Of a stretch of DNA of 64,000 nucleotides, positions 25,336 through 38,942 are shown piece after piece. How positions within the stretch are numbered: the stretch's first letter is position 1; every line of letters starts with the position of its first letter. The notes beneath the pieces were generated by a model. That model made no database searches. It was not told where the DNA came from and saw only the letters and a list, made by a program, of their open reading frames with translations. Source of the stretch: Fasciolopsis buskii (Eukaryota; Platyhelminthes; Trematoda; Plagiorchiida; Fasciolidae); contig LUCM01001600.1 in NCBI GenBank assembly GCA_008360955.1, positions 90,863-154,862 on the forward strand. The letters are read 5' to 3'. The translations under genes and the position numbers were made by a program.

Positions 25336-27200
25336 CAACGCTAATTGGATATTCATGCTACGTGGTGAATTCATCGTGATCGGAAGTGATCATATGAAGA
25401 TAAGAATTTGGTCCTACTCCTAGTTGTAGATTTCATGTGACGGTATTATAATTCCCCATTATCGCAAATCCGTAGACTAGTATAGAATAATATCGCAAAG
25501 CACACTAAATATGAAACGAAATCACTGGCTTTTTGTCTGTTTATTTTTTGTTAACATCGGAATTGTGGTCATTCAATAATCTAAGGCCTGGGTTGCCATA
25601 GTAAATTATTAAAGCAAATAAATTGAGGTTATTGGGAGGTCCTCAATTCCATCGTCAACAGAGACAAATCGAAAAATCAATATACCTAGATAAAACCAAT
25701 ATAGGTTGCTAGACCAGTTTCAGAAGCTACCAAATCAAAATTGGGACTAAACTGATGTGTAATTTGATATAACTGGTTTTGTTCTTTCGTTTTGACTCGG
25801 AATTAGATTAATCAATGATTGACTTGCGCACCTATATGTCTTCCACTATTTCACGTCGTTCTCCTTTTCATCTAATCCTGAACTAAGTGGGAATGCTAAA
25901 GCTTCGCCCCTAAGGTTCACCGATTGCTTGCTCAAACCGCAATCCATTAAAGCCGGTTCCTCGACTTCGGTTACCATTTTCAGACCTTAGTATAACAGCT
26001 TCTGAATGGCGAGAGGTAGGTCCCTCCCACGGAATTTTGGACATGAATGTTTGGAAGGTCACGTGTAGGCCATGGCCAAGAGGCGCACGTCGTGACACTT
26101 TAACTCGGTGAGTCCTCGGGTCAAATCCTCAAATTTGCCATTTGTCTGCCCTCACCTGGCCGGAGCTGCCTTTCTAAAACTCCTCGGTTTCCTAGAGGTC
26201 TGCGCAAGGCAAGATCAAATCCGTACAGTGATGGTGCAGAAGAGACACAAGAAACAAGAGCCAGACACGAAATAGGCTGGTATGTGTATTCCCGTGAATG
26301 ACTCTAGCAGGATCAGAATATGCAGTGTGATCTACAAGGCACGAGTTTTCCAGTCTAAAATCAAAGCTAGACAAATCATTTGACAAGATTATACAAAACT
26401 TTCTGCCACTAGTTCTTAGTCTTCGACTGCGAGTCATTTTATGCATAGATGCATCAGAGATGCGCATCACGGGCACAAAATTTAGCTGGAGGACGATGCT
26501 GGATGTCGGGATATGGTCGGAGTCTTCGAAAATCGGAGGGTTATATGATGGACAGAGAAGTTAAATTGAGAAGATGAAGACCAATAGGAATATAATAACG
26601 GGATGGAAATTAGTCAAAACCAGAGTGGACGTCATGTGAAGTGGGTAAAAAGTGGTAATTTACAACGATGAAGGGCCGATATTATGCTGAGGATGGATTC
26701 AGAGGGAAACAATCAAGGTTGCATCAGACTATTTAAAGGATGAAATTTTATGAAAAATTGTAGACGGAGAGATAATGAAATTCGCGAGAATGCTTACTGC
26801 ATTCATATGCAGCTGGAGGCGAACTGGATCGAGAGATATGGCGGATAAGAAAACGAATTTGTGTCAGAGGTAAAAACAGTCATCATATACACTTGCTATG
26901 AATGTCAGATCTGTCTTTCACACTTCAATCACCGATCCATGTTCACACTTGTGTCATCCGCGTAAAGAATCGTGGCTGAGCCCGGATATCGCTGATGCAC
27001 TCGTGTCGATAGACTGCTTCAGACTCGGTCAGCAAGACAGTTTCGGACAAGAAGACTGGAGACGGTGTGGCAACATAAATAAACTTCCTCTGGTCTGGCA
27101 AGTCCGAAGCTGTTTATACATACTCGCTAAACGGAAATGACTGTCTCGTGACACAGTGTCTTCCTAGGTTTTCTCACCTTACCAGCACTGTCATAACGAA
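25336..27200. other. Gene-free stretch
   Basis: No gene recognised. At 26055-26175 the plus strand carries GGGTCAAATCCTC followed by CTGGCCGGAGCTGCCTTTCT, reminiscent of SINE family 3 but too diverged to call with confidence. Confidence 0.45.
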
Positions 27201-27204
27201 TTTA

Positions 27205-29465
27205 TACATTGTTCCCTTTTGCTCGCAACAAAATATCGCCTTTTTTCTACTCTTTTCTAGTATTTATTGTTTCTCTACTTGAGGACAGTCTATATATTAA
27301 TGTGGATGAGTTCAATCGTGCATGTACCCTACCACTGACTGCGTTTGATTTGACTGACCTCTGCATTTACCCCACCAGAGGCGGTTTCATTCTAGGTAGA
27401 AATATTACCAACCGACCGGATTTCTTTCCCTTAAAACTGCGTGCTCCAATTTCAAGTGGCAATTAATGTCTGCATCTGTTAAAGCCCGAGATGTATTCTA
27501 GGTCACTCTTTCATTCCTTTAAGCAAACGAATCAAATCTGAGTTCGCCTACGTAACTTTCTACACAACAGCCCTATTTTTTTCAGAAATTAATTTCATTC
27601 ACATCTGCCTGATTCTCTTTTGAACACTTGTTCAATGACAATTTCTGACTTTTCACAAAGACCGCTAACGTATTCTCTGATATCTGCTATCCCATAGAAA
27701 CACTATTCGACTCAGATGGCTGCATATCCTCCCAGATAAGAAAATCACTAAGAAAATGCAAGGTGCATCTCTACAAACCCCGTAATAACTCCACCGTGCG
27801 GTATATTTTCACCAAAATAAAAGCTAGAATGAAAAGCATCGACGGTACATTCGCAAGCCAAAAGTTGAGTGGTACCAACAACCGATTCTTATGATAAGAC
27901 GTTCGACTGTGGTGTCGGAAGAAAGCAAGGCCTGTAAAATATTCTGTGGATGTCGACAGTATCCATCATGCTTTCATACATCCTTCCATTCACACCCCAG
28001 TCATATACGGATAGGGTAATGATATGAGAGTTAAATTTTTCCTAGGAAAGAGATGCTCGACCTTCTCCACACCACTTAAATTACCACAGGTTTTGATCCT
28101 GACAGTCTGTCCTCAGCTATTTTGAGGCATGGTGCTGTGGCCCTTCGAATGCATTCAATTCTCTGATTAACGCATCATTAATCTCGTCTTTTATCCCTGA
28201 CTGCTAGAGACCCGTCACTATTGTTTCCATCCCAAAATCTGGTAGTTTCAGCAAAACGCTTCCGCCTCATCACCTTAACATTTTCTGGTCTCAAATTGAC
28301 AATATGCTAAACGTAAGCGCCTGCGTTCTTCTATGTATCCTCCTGACCACCCATTTTAGGTTGCGTAGGAATCTAACAAGTCCACTTTGGACGCTGTCTT
28401 CTCCCGCATTCATCACATTTGTAAATCTTTGAACGCATCAATGAAAACTGCACGTTGCGCCTTTCTGGACTATTCGTCAGTAATTGATTCCATCCCACGC
28501 CCTCTTCTACTTCACAAACTGCAAACACTTGGTAGTCCCAGGCCTTCAATAGTATGTCAGACTACTTTACTAACCAAACCCAGTGCACCAGAATAAGCAG
28601 TCTTCGAACTCGTTGGTTAGCAACTCAGGCGTGCTACAGGGTGTTCTTCTTTCGCTGTTTCTCTTCTTTCCTTGCATCAGTCACTTATCAGCTAGCTCCC
28701 CTTGTCATCTGTTTAAGTATACTGATGACATTGCCCTCTCAAGCCGTTTCGAGCAAAATAGAAACAAATACTAGGGTTGCTTCTGTGAAATATCCAGGAG
28801 TTACTATTGATAACAATGTGAAATGGACTTCTCACATTTCCAACTGGGTAATGAATCTCCGACGATTGTCATTTCAAATCAGGAAGCGTCGACACTACAA
28901 GGTCAAATAAAGCACCATCTCCCGATTTTCATATGAATATGTTTTTCCAATCCTTCTTTACTCTTATCCAGTTATGTATCCAGGTTTACCTAAAAGGAAT
29001 TTAAAATTGTTCGCCGAGGACTATCCATTACTAGCCAGCTGTCCTTCGTACCACTAACTGAATTGTCCCTAAATCTATGTGATTAAAACTTACCAGCATG
29101 TAAGAAATTTGCTCACAAAATTCTTTCTGATCCCACACATCATCTGCACAACGATCCATCAAAATGTCGCTCTCATATTTCTATACGATCCGCTTTTCAT
29201 TCTATACCCTGAAGAATGAATATCTATAGGAACTCCCCTGTCCCATATTTAGCACGAATTTCGACAAATCGAGACCGGGTTTCAGCCGAATTATTGAGCA
29301 ACCTATCATAAAGTGTTATGATTATTCCTCGATGAGTTTTTATATTTTTTACGAGGTGATGATCGTATTTTTTCTATTTTGTTTTTACCCGCGCATTTTT
29401 TGACTGAAGTTTGCCATTATTTCTTATACGCGAAAGTCTATGCAATGCAATACAATACAATACAT
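27205..29465 (+). pseudogene. CR1/L2-like non-LTR retrotransposon, copy B
   Basis: The same family as copy A, but it reaches further 5'. At 27209-27466 it has the end of an AP-endonuclease domain (CIYPTRGG, ITNRPDFF, then RAPISSGN where active enzymes have SSDH). The linker is riddled with stops. RT begins near 28075. At 28387-28596 it reads CAFLDYSSVIDSIP: the first catalytic Asp is intact but AFD has become VID. SGVLQGVLLSLFLF is followed by YTDD (28703-28766). The same short YADD-to-YPGV interval as copy A then leads into VKYPGVTIDNNVKWTSHI (about 28787-28840). The 3' end is a pentanucleotide tail (CAATACAATACAATAC at about 29450-29465). Several frameshifts; inactive. Confidence 0.85.
29448..29465 (+). 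repeat. (CAATA)n 3' tail of non-LTR copy B
   Basis: Three to four CAATA/CAATG units end the copy. A similar tail, inverted, lies at 50960-50976 next to another non-LTR 3' end. Short tandem tails are usual for CR1/L2 elements. Confidence 0.75.
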
Positions 29466-31499
29466 GTTGTCCTTCTTGATGTCGGAGATTTAGCGTTGGC
29501 TGGAAATAAGTGTCGGGGATCTGGGGGGTTATGCACGTCATTCCAGTGGCAGTAATCACGATGCTTTGTCCAGTCGCAATGCTTCATCTGATTAGAGGTA
29601 CCCAAGGCGATTAATGGCGGGATTTGGTATGTCTTTAAGTCGAACGGACCGGTACTAAAGCGCCAGATCTGGCTAGCAACTCCCTAGCAGGGATGAGTAG
29701 CTAGCGCATCGGTTAGGGTGGCATTTGTCGGCGACAAGGTTTGTGTTGCATCTTCACTTTCTGTTAACTGATGAATAAGAACCGTGGTCATTAGCTACCC
29801 TGGAGAAGAACCGGAGAAGTAGAAAGGGGAGGAGTCAGGAATTCATTCCACTTGGTGTTATTGTGAGTAAACAAAACGAAAAATTTGGCCAAAGAAAGGA
29901 AGATGTTCAAGTAGTCAAACAGTCAGTTTCTTATGATTGTTTCAGGGATCAGATAATTATCTTGAAATGGTCAGAAGAACGGGGCATTTTGGCGACGTGA
30001 ACGTGTGCTGCGAACCTCCCGTTTGCTTACTGCCTATAAGATGCATGGCTCAATCAGTCCTAGATTGCATGGTCCTTATCTGTAGCGTGTTAGGCAGCCA
30101 CCTTTTGACGTCTCCGCAGACACCGACTGTAACTATCCGAAAGAATGACTAGCGCAAGGGTTAACGGATGAAAGTCATTCTTCGTCCTTTTCGTGGCGTT
30201 TGTCTGGTTTACAGGCCCACGGTGAACGTATGGACCACCAACGATGCTACTACTTCGAATTACCAGAAAAGGGCACCACTGAACTGAGTCGCGGACGGCA
30301 GTGGGCCGTTTATTGGGACAGGAATTGACGCGGAAAGTCATAAACAGATGGAAAGAGAGAAGCCTGAGAATGCTAGGATCAATAATTTATGTTTGAACAG
30401 AGTGACAGCAACTAGTACCACCCAGCAATTCTTCTAAGCTTACGTGATTAATTAAAAAAACGGCAGCATTTCTTCTAAACGTCAGCTTATGTGCCACGTA
30501 TGGGCGAAGATGGGAGGAGCAGGTTTAAAACTAGGGGGTAGTGGATTGGTGAAGCACATGCGGACAGATAGTCGCACAGCGCAACCAGCTACATATCGAC
30601 CGAACAGGAGCGGTATGGGGTTTCGTCTTTCACAGGGTCAGATCTGAGCTGATGACCCACTTTTCCATTTTTGAGGGTGGCCCATGCCATCAAGGCCCAG
30701 GTTAGCTTTTGTTGCTGGGTTCAACCAGATCCCGATAGAATCATTTTATCTTTTTTCCTAACAGACGAATGGTTGAGCCCATATAGGTATATTTCATAGA
30801 GCCTCCGCTTGACCTTAATTTTCCGCTTGACTCATTTTTTTTCTCAGCTGCTGGGGGTGGTCTGTCTTCCGCAGATTTGGAAATGCTGAGGTAAACGTAC
30901 CGCGGTCATAAGGTGTTTCGTGTGCATTGACTAAAGTGGAAATAGGAAAACATAGGATGGTGGCTTATGACATGGAGCACATACCCTTAATTATGACTCT
31001 GTCATCTTCCACGTTCCAACTTATCTTTCATTTGCGAATGTCTTTTGAAACCTGCTGATATGGACTGGTTTGCTGCGTAAACGAATTAGGTCGCCTTTGT
31101 GATATGAACAGTTTTTATGAAACTAGGTTGGGTATTCAGTGGAAAAGAGTCGACCAGATTTGAGTAAGCAAGCGAGTGGGGATCAAGATGGCCAGGTAGG
31201 AAGAGTAAAGGTAACCTAGAATTTGACTTTGGATGAAAAGTCTACGAAGAGAGAAACTGGTCCCGGCAATATGCGACGTAAAGTCTGGATCCCTTATGTT
31301 ATAAGGGTAAGTAAACAGTAGAGGAATCTATGAGAAAAGGATCCTGGGACGAGAAGACCAACACAAAGAGAAATTTATCTGCCTTAGAATCCGGCATCCT
31401 TCTGTTGTCACGGACCACAATATTATGTGTTGTCGACTAAGTTCTGGACATCTTACTGCAGTAATTACTGAAATCCCAAACCAACTTCGGACTTCCGAG
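29466..31499. other. Gene-free stretch
   Basis: No gene or repeat family recognised. Chance ORFs are below 85 codons. A phrase near 30665-30700 (GGCCCATGCCATCAAGGCCC) loosely recalls the body of SINE family 2, without further support. Confidence 0.45.
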
Positions 31500-34400
31500 T
31501 CCCTGCTAGATACAGATCTCACAAATTAATAAGGATTAGCACGGTGAACCGTCTCCGGACTCCTCTCTTGAAGTTGATGATAAACGATGATAACAGATGC
31601 AATTGTTGGGGCAATGAATTCCGCAGGGAAAAATATTCAACAAGAAAAACCTCTACGTTGTCACCTTATCTTGATAGGTCAATTGGGACTAGGAGCTTAG
31701 TGTTTCGTAGAGAGCAAAGAGTTTGATTTTTGAAGTGAGGGGTTGAAATGCATCTGTTACCTGTGATGATATTATTGAAGAATATTAAGTTTGCTTTCAC
31801 CAACCGAAGACACAGAGGTTCAAGATTCAATAATGTTCCTTGTTCCTTATAACGTGGGTTTGATGAAATGCTTATTAGTCGCTTCGTAAAAGGACGATAG
31901 ACGTTTTCAATTGTAGTTCAGCCACTTTGTCTCACGCTGGAGAAGGTTAAGAAACAATGCTGTAGAATCGGTATGACGTGTTTTGAAGAGGTTCAGTTTA
32001 ATCCGGTTCAATTTAAGGGTTCGGTGTAGCAACCCAACTATTTTATTGGGTTTTGCAACTTAAGTGAGTGTTTCGAAAAGGTGAAGTTGCTGGAGTGGTT
32101 TGAACTCAAGTCTCGAACCACCTTGCTAATAGCGATGGTTTGACTTCCAGTTTTAAGCCTCTCTGTGGATACGGTGCACTTGTAGCAGAAGACGCAGGTT
32201 TTTTCGTCTGCCAATTCCATCGTCCCTTCGTTGGCCCAATTGTTGGGGGATATTAGGCCTTCGATTATTTCATCGATAGTAGAACCTCAGGGCTCTAGTA
32301 TGAAGATAGCCGGAGGTAACGAGTCTGGTCCCGGGTGGCAGCTGACTTTTGTTTTCCCCAGTAACAGAGCTATCTCTTTCGGTAGGAAGGACACCGAAGA
32401 GAATGTTTCCGAGGTCAGGCATGGTGGACACGAATTCAAAAGGTCATTGTCCGTTGTTAGGGTTGATGTAAATTGTCTGCAAACTTCCTCGGCGATATTT
32501 TGAGGATTGTTTCTGTAAGTATTATTGTAATGGATGTGTTGGATAGGAATGGTAGGCAGCCCGGCATGCGTGGCTCTTTAATTCATTATTTTCCTCAGAG
32601 CTGCTTGTGGGATGGGCTGATTGACAGTAAGCAGCACTTAGTTTTTTTGCTATGGGAGTCTATAATCGTTTCTAATTGTTTTGAAAAGTGACTGATTCGT
32701 AGAAACAAAGAGAAGTCTTTGGTTCTAAGAAAATCTTTCTGAAGTTTGGCGATTTCGCAACTTAATCAGCTGCGGCTATTCCTCTTAGTGGGCATCGGGG
32801 GAGCGAGCGCCGGTGTACTGGTATCAAGGCATCAATGGAGTAATGAATAAAGCCTTTCGGTTGCTATTTGCACCTCCCTTGATAGGAAAGAGCCCCAATT
32901 ACAGCTGCGAAGTAGATTTGCCAGGCGACCCCAGTTTGCCCTAAAGTAAGGCCTAGAGGTGAGAGATGAGATGCTATTTTGGCTGAATGAGCAGCTGGTG
33001 AGCAGATGATCGCGTCCAGGGGAACTACCTTCAATGGATGTGTGGACCTACGTTAAACCTATCGCAAAAATTAGATCTAAAATATTTCGGTTTCTTGCCG
33101 GATCAATCACGTGCTATATCCATCCTGCTTGCAGCAAAAGTGACCAAGCAACTGGGAGCACTAAAGATGGATCAACAAATGCCTGGAGCATTAAACTCAC
33201 TCGCCACGAATTCGGCATCTGGAACTATAGTTAATTGCTCCAGTTATGAGTAGGAAATTAATCTGACAAGAGCCAGTTGGGCGATATATGCATCCCATCA
33301 GAAGGCTTTTGCTACCAATACCAGCCCTAAGCCATAAAATATCTTGAATGTAATTTAACTAAAGGTCTTGGCACAATAAGCCTGGTATTGAATTACTTAC
33401 ATACAAGCGGCAACCACCCCAACGATGAGGTGAACGAATTCTTCTGAGCGATTGTTATCCGGGGATGGCAACCGCATCGTCTACAGTGCAATCACTGAAT
33501 CAAGTCTCGGTGATTAGTAGGAAATCGGAATTAAAGGAAGGTTCTAAGAGACGAAGAGATTGTATTTTTCTTACTATAGAATGAGCATTGAGCATGGGAG
33601 AAATCGCCATTTTACTTTCTATCATTTTTCTAGGATTTTTATGTTTTTCGTTTGTGACCTCCCTTATTTGGCAAGGCGTTGCATCTTTTGAGTGAAGGGG
33701 CGTCGGCCCAGGGCAGATTGATGGTAAATTAATAAATCGTGACTGGAACTGGATGTTAGATGATGTGTCAGATGAACTGAGCAGTACATCTGGTGGATGG
33801 TTAATTCGTGGACCGGAGCGGTGCAATCCGTCATCATTACATTCAGTCTCAGAGAAATTTGCCGTCATGGGTAACAGTGACAATAAATTTTTTCCCGACT
33901 GGCTGTCGTGGATAGAGGAGTAAAATGCAGCAGTGCTGGAATTTATTCAATTTGGTCGTTGCAGTGGTTGCGATAAAAAAGTTTTAATCATGAGATTTAT
34001 AAGATTAATCCATTGGTGAAGGGAAGGTAGTTCTCAAGACAAAAATGATTGATACGGGACAAGTTGTTGTTAAGGGAAGGGCAATAGTCTGGGAGAGGGT
34101 TGTGAGACGTAGGGGCGATTGGCATTGTGTTGGGACAAGCAGCGCAAGGGTAATGAGAATTGAGTAAAGGTTGGGGAGCAGTGGGTACTTGGAGGCCCAT
34201 GAGGGGTGGGGATATGGCAGCCGCAGAGAATGGGAGAGAGAAACGGTTGGAGGGAATAATTGGCTGCGTTCTACTTCCCCTCCAACTGCTAATGAATGGA
34301 GATGACTGGTCCGCGTAGGTAGTTCGAGTATTTGTATAGCGGTTGTCGGCGGTCAGTGAGTAAGGAAACTCACAATGGATCGTGAGAAGCTGGTAGTTGG

Positions 34401-35900
34401 AGGACTGTTAGTGTACCCCAAACGGGGAAACATATAGAGGTAGGCTTCTATGGATGGAGCTTGAGGTAGGTAGGTGGTCGCTATAGGTTGGCAGTTAGCG
34501 TTGTGCTGATGAGTCAGGACTAGCGGGGGGAGAGTAGACACAGTTAATGGGTAGTAAGGCATTTGGCTGTCAGGCACTAGTCTTCGTCAGCTTAGGATTG
34601 GGTTTATGAGAATGGACAGGGGTTTTACTCCTAGAAAGTTAGTCTAAGATGGGTGACAAAGTCTTCGAGGTACCAGTGGGAGTCCTTAGATGAGTCTTTG
34701 GTAAATGGCTCAGGGCTGGCCTTAGAGATAGTAATATTGAGGTAGTGTGCGTAAGTGAATAGGTCCTGTGGTAGCACAGAGACAAATTCGGTTTGGATAG
34801 GTGGGTTTGGAGGTGACGGGATTTAAAGAGATGACAATGCTCGTCTTTGGGAGGAACAGGAATTTCGTCTCTAGACTTTGAGACCATAAGAGGCAACAGT
34901 GAATGAGAAGGGTGCCGAAATGGCTTTTTCGAGTAGTCGGCTGGTATATGAGGACTAATCATGGAGGAATGGACTAAGTCGCTTGGTCCATGATTAGAAG
35001 TTACTTGAGATAACACCAAGTGGAGTCTTTTGCTCGATGGTTGTGTAGAGGAGAGTGAAATGGTCAGATCAAGGTCCACGGCAGGCAACTGTACTACAGG
35101 GTCTCAGACAGAGGTGTTTTGAATCTCTTGTGGGACTGGAGTTTGGAGGAGTGGGACGCTTTTGGGACTATAGATACACGGGTGCCAGAAGAGTTATCCT
35201 CGATCCGCAAAAACCTACCTTTGCAGGGGCGCTTTGTTGGCGAGTATTCTGATTCTTATAAATGGGGTGATCCTGGCAACAATTTGACAATTGTTGATAA
35301 ATCTTTTAGCCGTAGGTCCCTCTAATAATTGGCAAGCAGAGGGCAATCGTTGTTTTGCGACTTCTTCCTTAATCTAATGCAAATGCGCCGGTGTTAAGAA
35401 TGCGTGGCTTCACCATTTCTAGGGGCAGTCGATCGGGAATATAATAGGCGACAGCACTTTTAACGGCTGCTAAACGTTTTCGGACTTCGGCGGTGATTGA
35501 ATCCAGAAAGCCACATATAGATAACAAGCTGTGAGAAGTGAGGTAGCTTAGGGGTCTCGTGACATTGATCACAGGGACGAGCACAAAATTGTATCTTCCA
35601 GTGACTGAACTTTCTTCTCTTATCATCCGCTCAAAATCAGCAGTTTTTTATGCGCTATCTGCTATGGGTCTATGAGGGTCACAGAGCATGGGGTAATTTC
35701 ATCGGAGTGTGACGTGTTATTACCATTTGTTTTCGAGTCCCCGGTGGTCCGTTTTCTTGCATGAACCATAGAACGACTGGCGACGGATTTGCGGACAACT
35801 TTATTGGTAGACCTCTTAGAACGGGCTACAGGAGATACCAGTGATAAAGGAGAGACTTAACTTTCAACAGGGATTTGCTTTCCGTTTGGAGCCTGTGATT
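31500..35900 (-). pseudogene. CR1-like non-LTR retrotransposon, copy C; RT palm deleted
   Basis: Reading the minus strand from high to low coordinates: an ORF1-like segment (35626-35369, then Ser/Pro-rich pieces to about 33997) without a recognised domain. The AP-endonuclease follows: LNAHSIVRKIQSL and FNSDFLLITET at 33640-33500, a one-base loss, then SDCTVDDAVAIPGYNRSEEF. Further on come RNILDLIF and SPGRDHLLTSC (the position of the catalytic SDH), at about 33090-33000. A linker ends in CHPGPDSLPPAIF (about 32330-32290), the RT entry motif. The RT palm is missing: within about 200 bases the reading reaches LCLRLVKANLIFFNNIITGN (about 31810-31760) and EYFSLRNSLPQQLHLLSSF (about 31640-31585), typical of the CR1 C-terminus. 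Boundaries are approximate. Confidence 0.75.
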
Positions 35901-37885
35901 AGCTTCAAAAGGTACTAGGCCGGAATTAACAGCAAACTAATTATGCTCAGTAATATAACACGGTTTTATACTATATTCCAGGGCTTTATCAATGAGCGTG
36001 ATTCATCTTTGTCCATTTTGGGAGGACTAATATTTTAGACAGCAATGAGCGTGACAAGGCTACATTGAATTCGGCGACTACCGATGTTGTTTATTGTGTT
36101 ATTCAAGAAATGCTGGGGAATATCCAAAGCCAACAATCACATATAAGATCAAATTAGAACTCTTAGGCCTTCAAGTGGAAATGGCTGAGCGGGAGTGCCG
36201 GTGTAGTACAGAACCTTTATCTAGGGTGGACGGTAAGTGATGAAATCGATGCAACCAAGCACAAGACACGCAGTGGATAGAGTGTTAATCAAGAAAAAGT
36301 CTAAAATATGACAACCTGAATCAGTACTATGGTAGACAGATGTTTAGATCTTTTATCGCGTCCTAGTTTTGAATAACTGATTGCAATGGCAGATTTGCAA
36401 AAAAAATCACGGTGAAAAACGATACAAAACGGACGTTGTGACGTAACAACCCTGGGTAAGCCCGGGAGTTTCTTGTATAAGTTATGAAGTAAACTAACTG
36501 CGTTGAGTAGTATGTCAAGAACTTGCACTGTACTGATGGGGTATGTCACAGAATCTGAATTCTTTATTTAATCCAGGATAAGTTCTACATACCTTTAGCT
36601 AGGAGCGAAGATGACAAAGCTAAAGTAGATGCAGAAATAGCCACTAGATTTTCGCTGCGTCGGATAAAATATACTAGCGATTATTACAAGCTAATAATCG
36701 CAGATGAATTTGAAAAAAAACAGTGTTGGACCAATAAACAGTAACAGCTAATAAACGGTTCTGGATTCGCGCAGTCTCCGCATCGAGGAAGCACAATTCT
36801 CTATTTAAAATGATATAAATGAATATTGGGCATCCAATGGAGTCCACATTAGATAGGGGAAATTCTAAAACCGGCAAACCTGAATCAGTGAGTGTAGCGC
36901 ATTTGCGAAGTTAGTGAAGTAAAGGACAGAAAAAATGAAGCTCAGATGAAATAACTTGTAATCTGAAACAGCAAAACAGGCTGAGGTTAACATTCCTGGG
37001 CTTGAAAGGGGATGAGAATTCCCTAATTTGCGATTTGGATTTATCTTTATTACGTTGGAAAATGAAATCCTAGAAAGCAGTTTGAGTTGTGAAAGAAGGT
37101 ACATGCGGAAGGGATAAATTGGTTAGTTCCGACGGAGTACTTGTTCGCAGTGAATAAATAATAACCACAAGAAAAGTATTGATTGGATGAAAGAAGCCCG
37201 TCGATCGCGGTGAACAGGAGATGGTCTCCTAAGTTTTGCGTTCAGCGCAAGTGCGTCAAACATTCACATATTGCCAATGCGATAACTGTAAGTGTTGGTT
37301 GTAATTTCACTCAATCTGAACTGTTTGATCCAATTTGACTGTCATCATTTGCACGAAAACGTGGAGATCCTTATTAGTTCTTCATAATACTACTTATTGT
37401 TTATTGATAGCTGACTTTGTGAATGTTACGGTAAAACTTGAAAATTTATCACATGTGGCAACGGTTGCATGCAGTCACGTGCGCATTGGATTGTCTACGA
37501 TTAACTTACTTCCTGGCCACTTTGCATGCCTGTTTGCGTTAATGACCGTAAACGTAGAAAGTTATCAAGTCCCCGCACTATTTCTTCTTCGATGCGCAAG
37601 GCTAATATGGGTTTGTGTGGTTTGCCGAGAAGTTTGCTTAACCGCGGACGTGCAGATTTCTGCTCGAATTCAGTCACTTTTGCCAAGCACCGCAGACACA
37701 TACAATGCACATTTGCCTTGTGGTTGAGTTGAGGAAAAGGCGCTAAAAATTAGCCATCCGAATAAAAATTTGAGTTGACCGGCGGGTTGGTCCTGTCGCA
37801 AATGCACTGAGATAAACTCATGAACGTACCTTAATGAGATGTTCAAACCCAACAAGTACGGTTTTTCTAAAGCGTTCTTGTTGAC
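35901..37885. other. Gene-free stretch
   Basis: No recognised gene or repeat. The longest ORF (37335-37727 plus, 130 codons) overlaps equally long ORFs in other frames and has no recognised motif, so I do not call it a gene. Confidence 0.45.
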
Positions 37886-37887
37886 AC

Positions 37888-38072
37888 TTTACTTTCTTTT
37901 ACTTCGATCACCATTGAAATGACAATGCATATCACTTTCACAAAGAGTGCTGCAACCAAAAGCGGGCTACCAAATGGGGCTAGGTGACAGGCGTTGGGAG
38001 AATTCAAACCCGGCAACATCCCACCCAAAAGTCCTGAACCTATCGGCTTCACCTCGGCCATCGCCTGTGGGG
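37888..38072 (-). mobile_element. SINE family 3 copy
   Basis: The minus strand reads TGGCCGAGGTGAAGCCGATA (A box), GCCGGGTTTGAATTCTCCCA (B box), then GTTGCAGCACTCTTTGTGAA, AGTGATATGCATTGTCATTTC and an AAAGAAAGTAAAG tail. The order matches the copies at 52480 and 59075. The 96-codon minus-strand ORF here is a by-product of the SINE. Confidence 0.75.
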
Positions 38073-38635
38073 AAAGATATGGGGAAATGTTGAAGAAGAC
38101 GAAGGAAAACGATATAATATTCCGGTGTTCGTTGCAAACGATTATTTTAAGCTTCATTCTTCTTGTGTTGCAATTTTAAACAAATTGTTTTTTTTTCTGT
38201 TTTTTGTCCGTTTTGGATTAAAAAAGTGAATTCACATTGCCGTGAAAGAGGCTGAAAGATGATTGGTAAAATTCGAGTACATTTACAGCAAAATCGGTCG
38301 TTTGATACCCTCACCGTGTGTGTGGTGGGCACGATTAAGCAAGTGGATTTCAATGGTTAAAATACGAATGATCAGATCATCATCCGGGGGAATAAAGTGC
38401 AGATTGGAAACAGCGGACTGTTTTCGACCAGATGAGTGAGATTAACATGGCAGTAAGTGGAATTGGAACACGAATGTAGTCATTAACATCTGGGCATGTA
38501 ACATGGCCAATTCAAGCCGCCTAAGTTTTTTCGAATGGCAAACGATGCACTCGAGGCAGTTACATTAAACAAAAATGAATAATGGAGATTTTCTACGTGC
38601 TCACAAAGCAAGACAGTTTCGTAGACAGCAGACGC

Positions 38636-38792
38636 TTAAATAGGTAGGCAGTTAGGTACGTAGACAGACAGAGAGATGGACAGATAGATAGAGAAACAGA
38701 CAGACAGACAGGCAGATAGACAAATGGATAGATGGATAGAAGGACTGATGGATGGAGAGACAGAGATAGACAGACATAAATATAGAAACTAG
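38636..38792. repeat. Compound (GACA/GATA/GATG)n microsatellite
   Basis: Purine-rich tetranucleotide array of GACA, GATA and GATG units with scattered interruptions. Confidence 0.9.
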
Positions 38793-38942
38793 TATATTAG
38801 TATGCACATTTACGCATGATTGCTACGGGTCATTTCCAGTCTGTTTGTAATCTCAGGTAAGTTTAATCTTACGTCACTCCTTTATATTACAAGCGCTTAA
38901 ACCAGCCTACCCATCTGGACCTTCATTTATTGACTCAAAAAT

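Noticed and set aside
30645..30690. CTGATGA with CCCAC/GGGTGG downstream
   Set aside because: No GAAA after the hairpin and no closing helix; not a hammerhead.
33034..33253. Plus-strand ORFs within 33.0-33.3 kb
   Set aside because: Shadows of the minus-strand endonuclease of CR1-like copy C.
38636..38792. CRISPR-like array
   Set aside because: It is a simple GACA/GATA microsatellite without unique spacers, in eukaryotic DNA.
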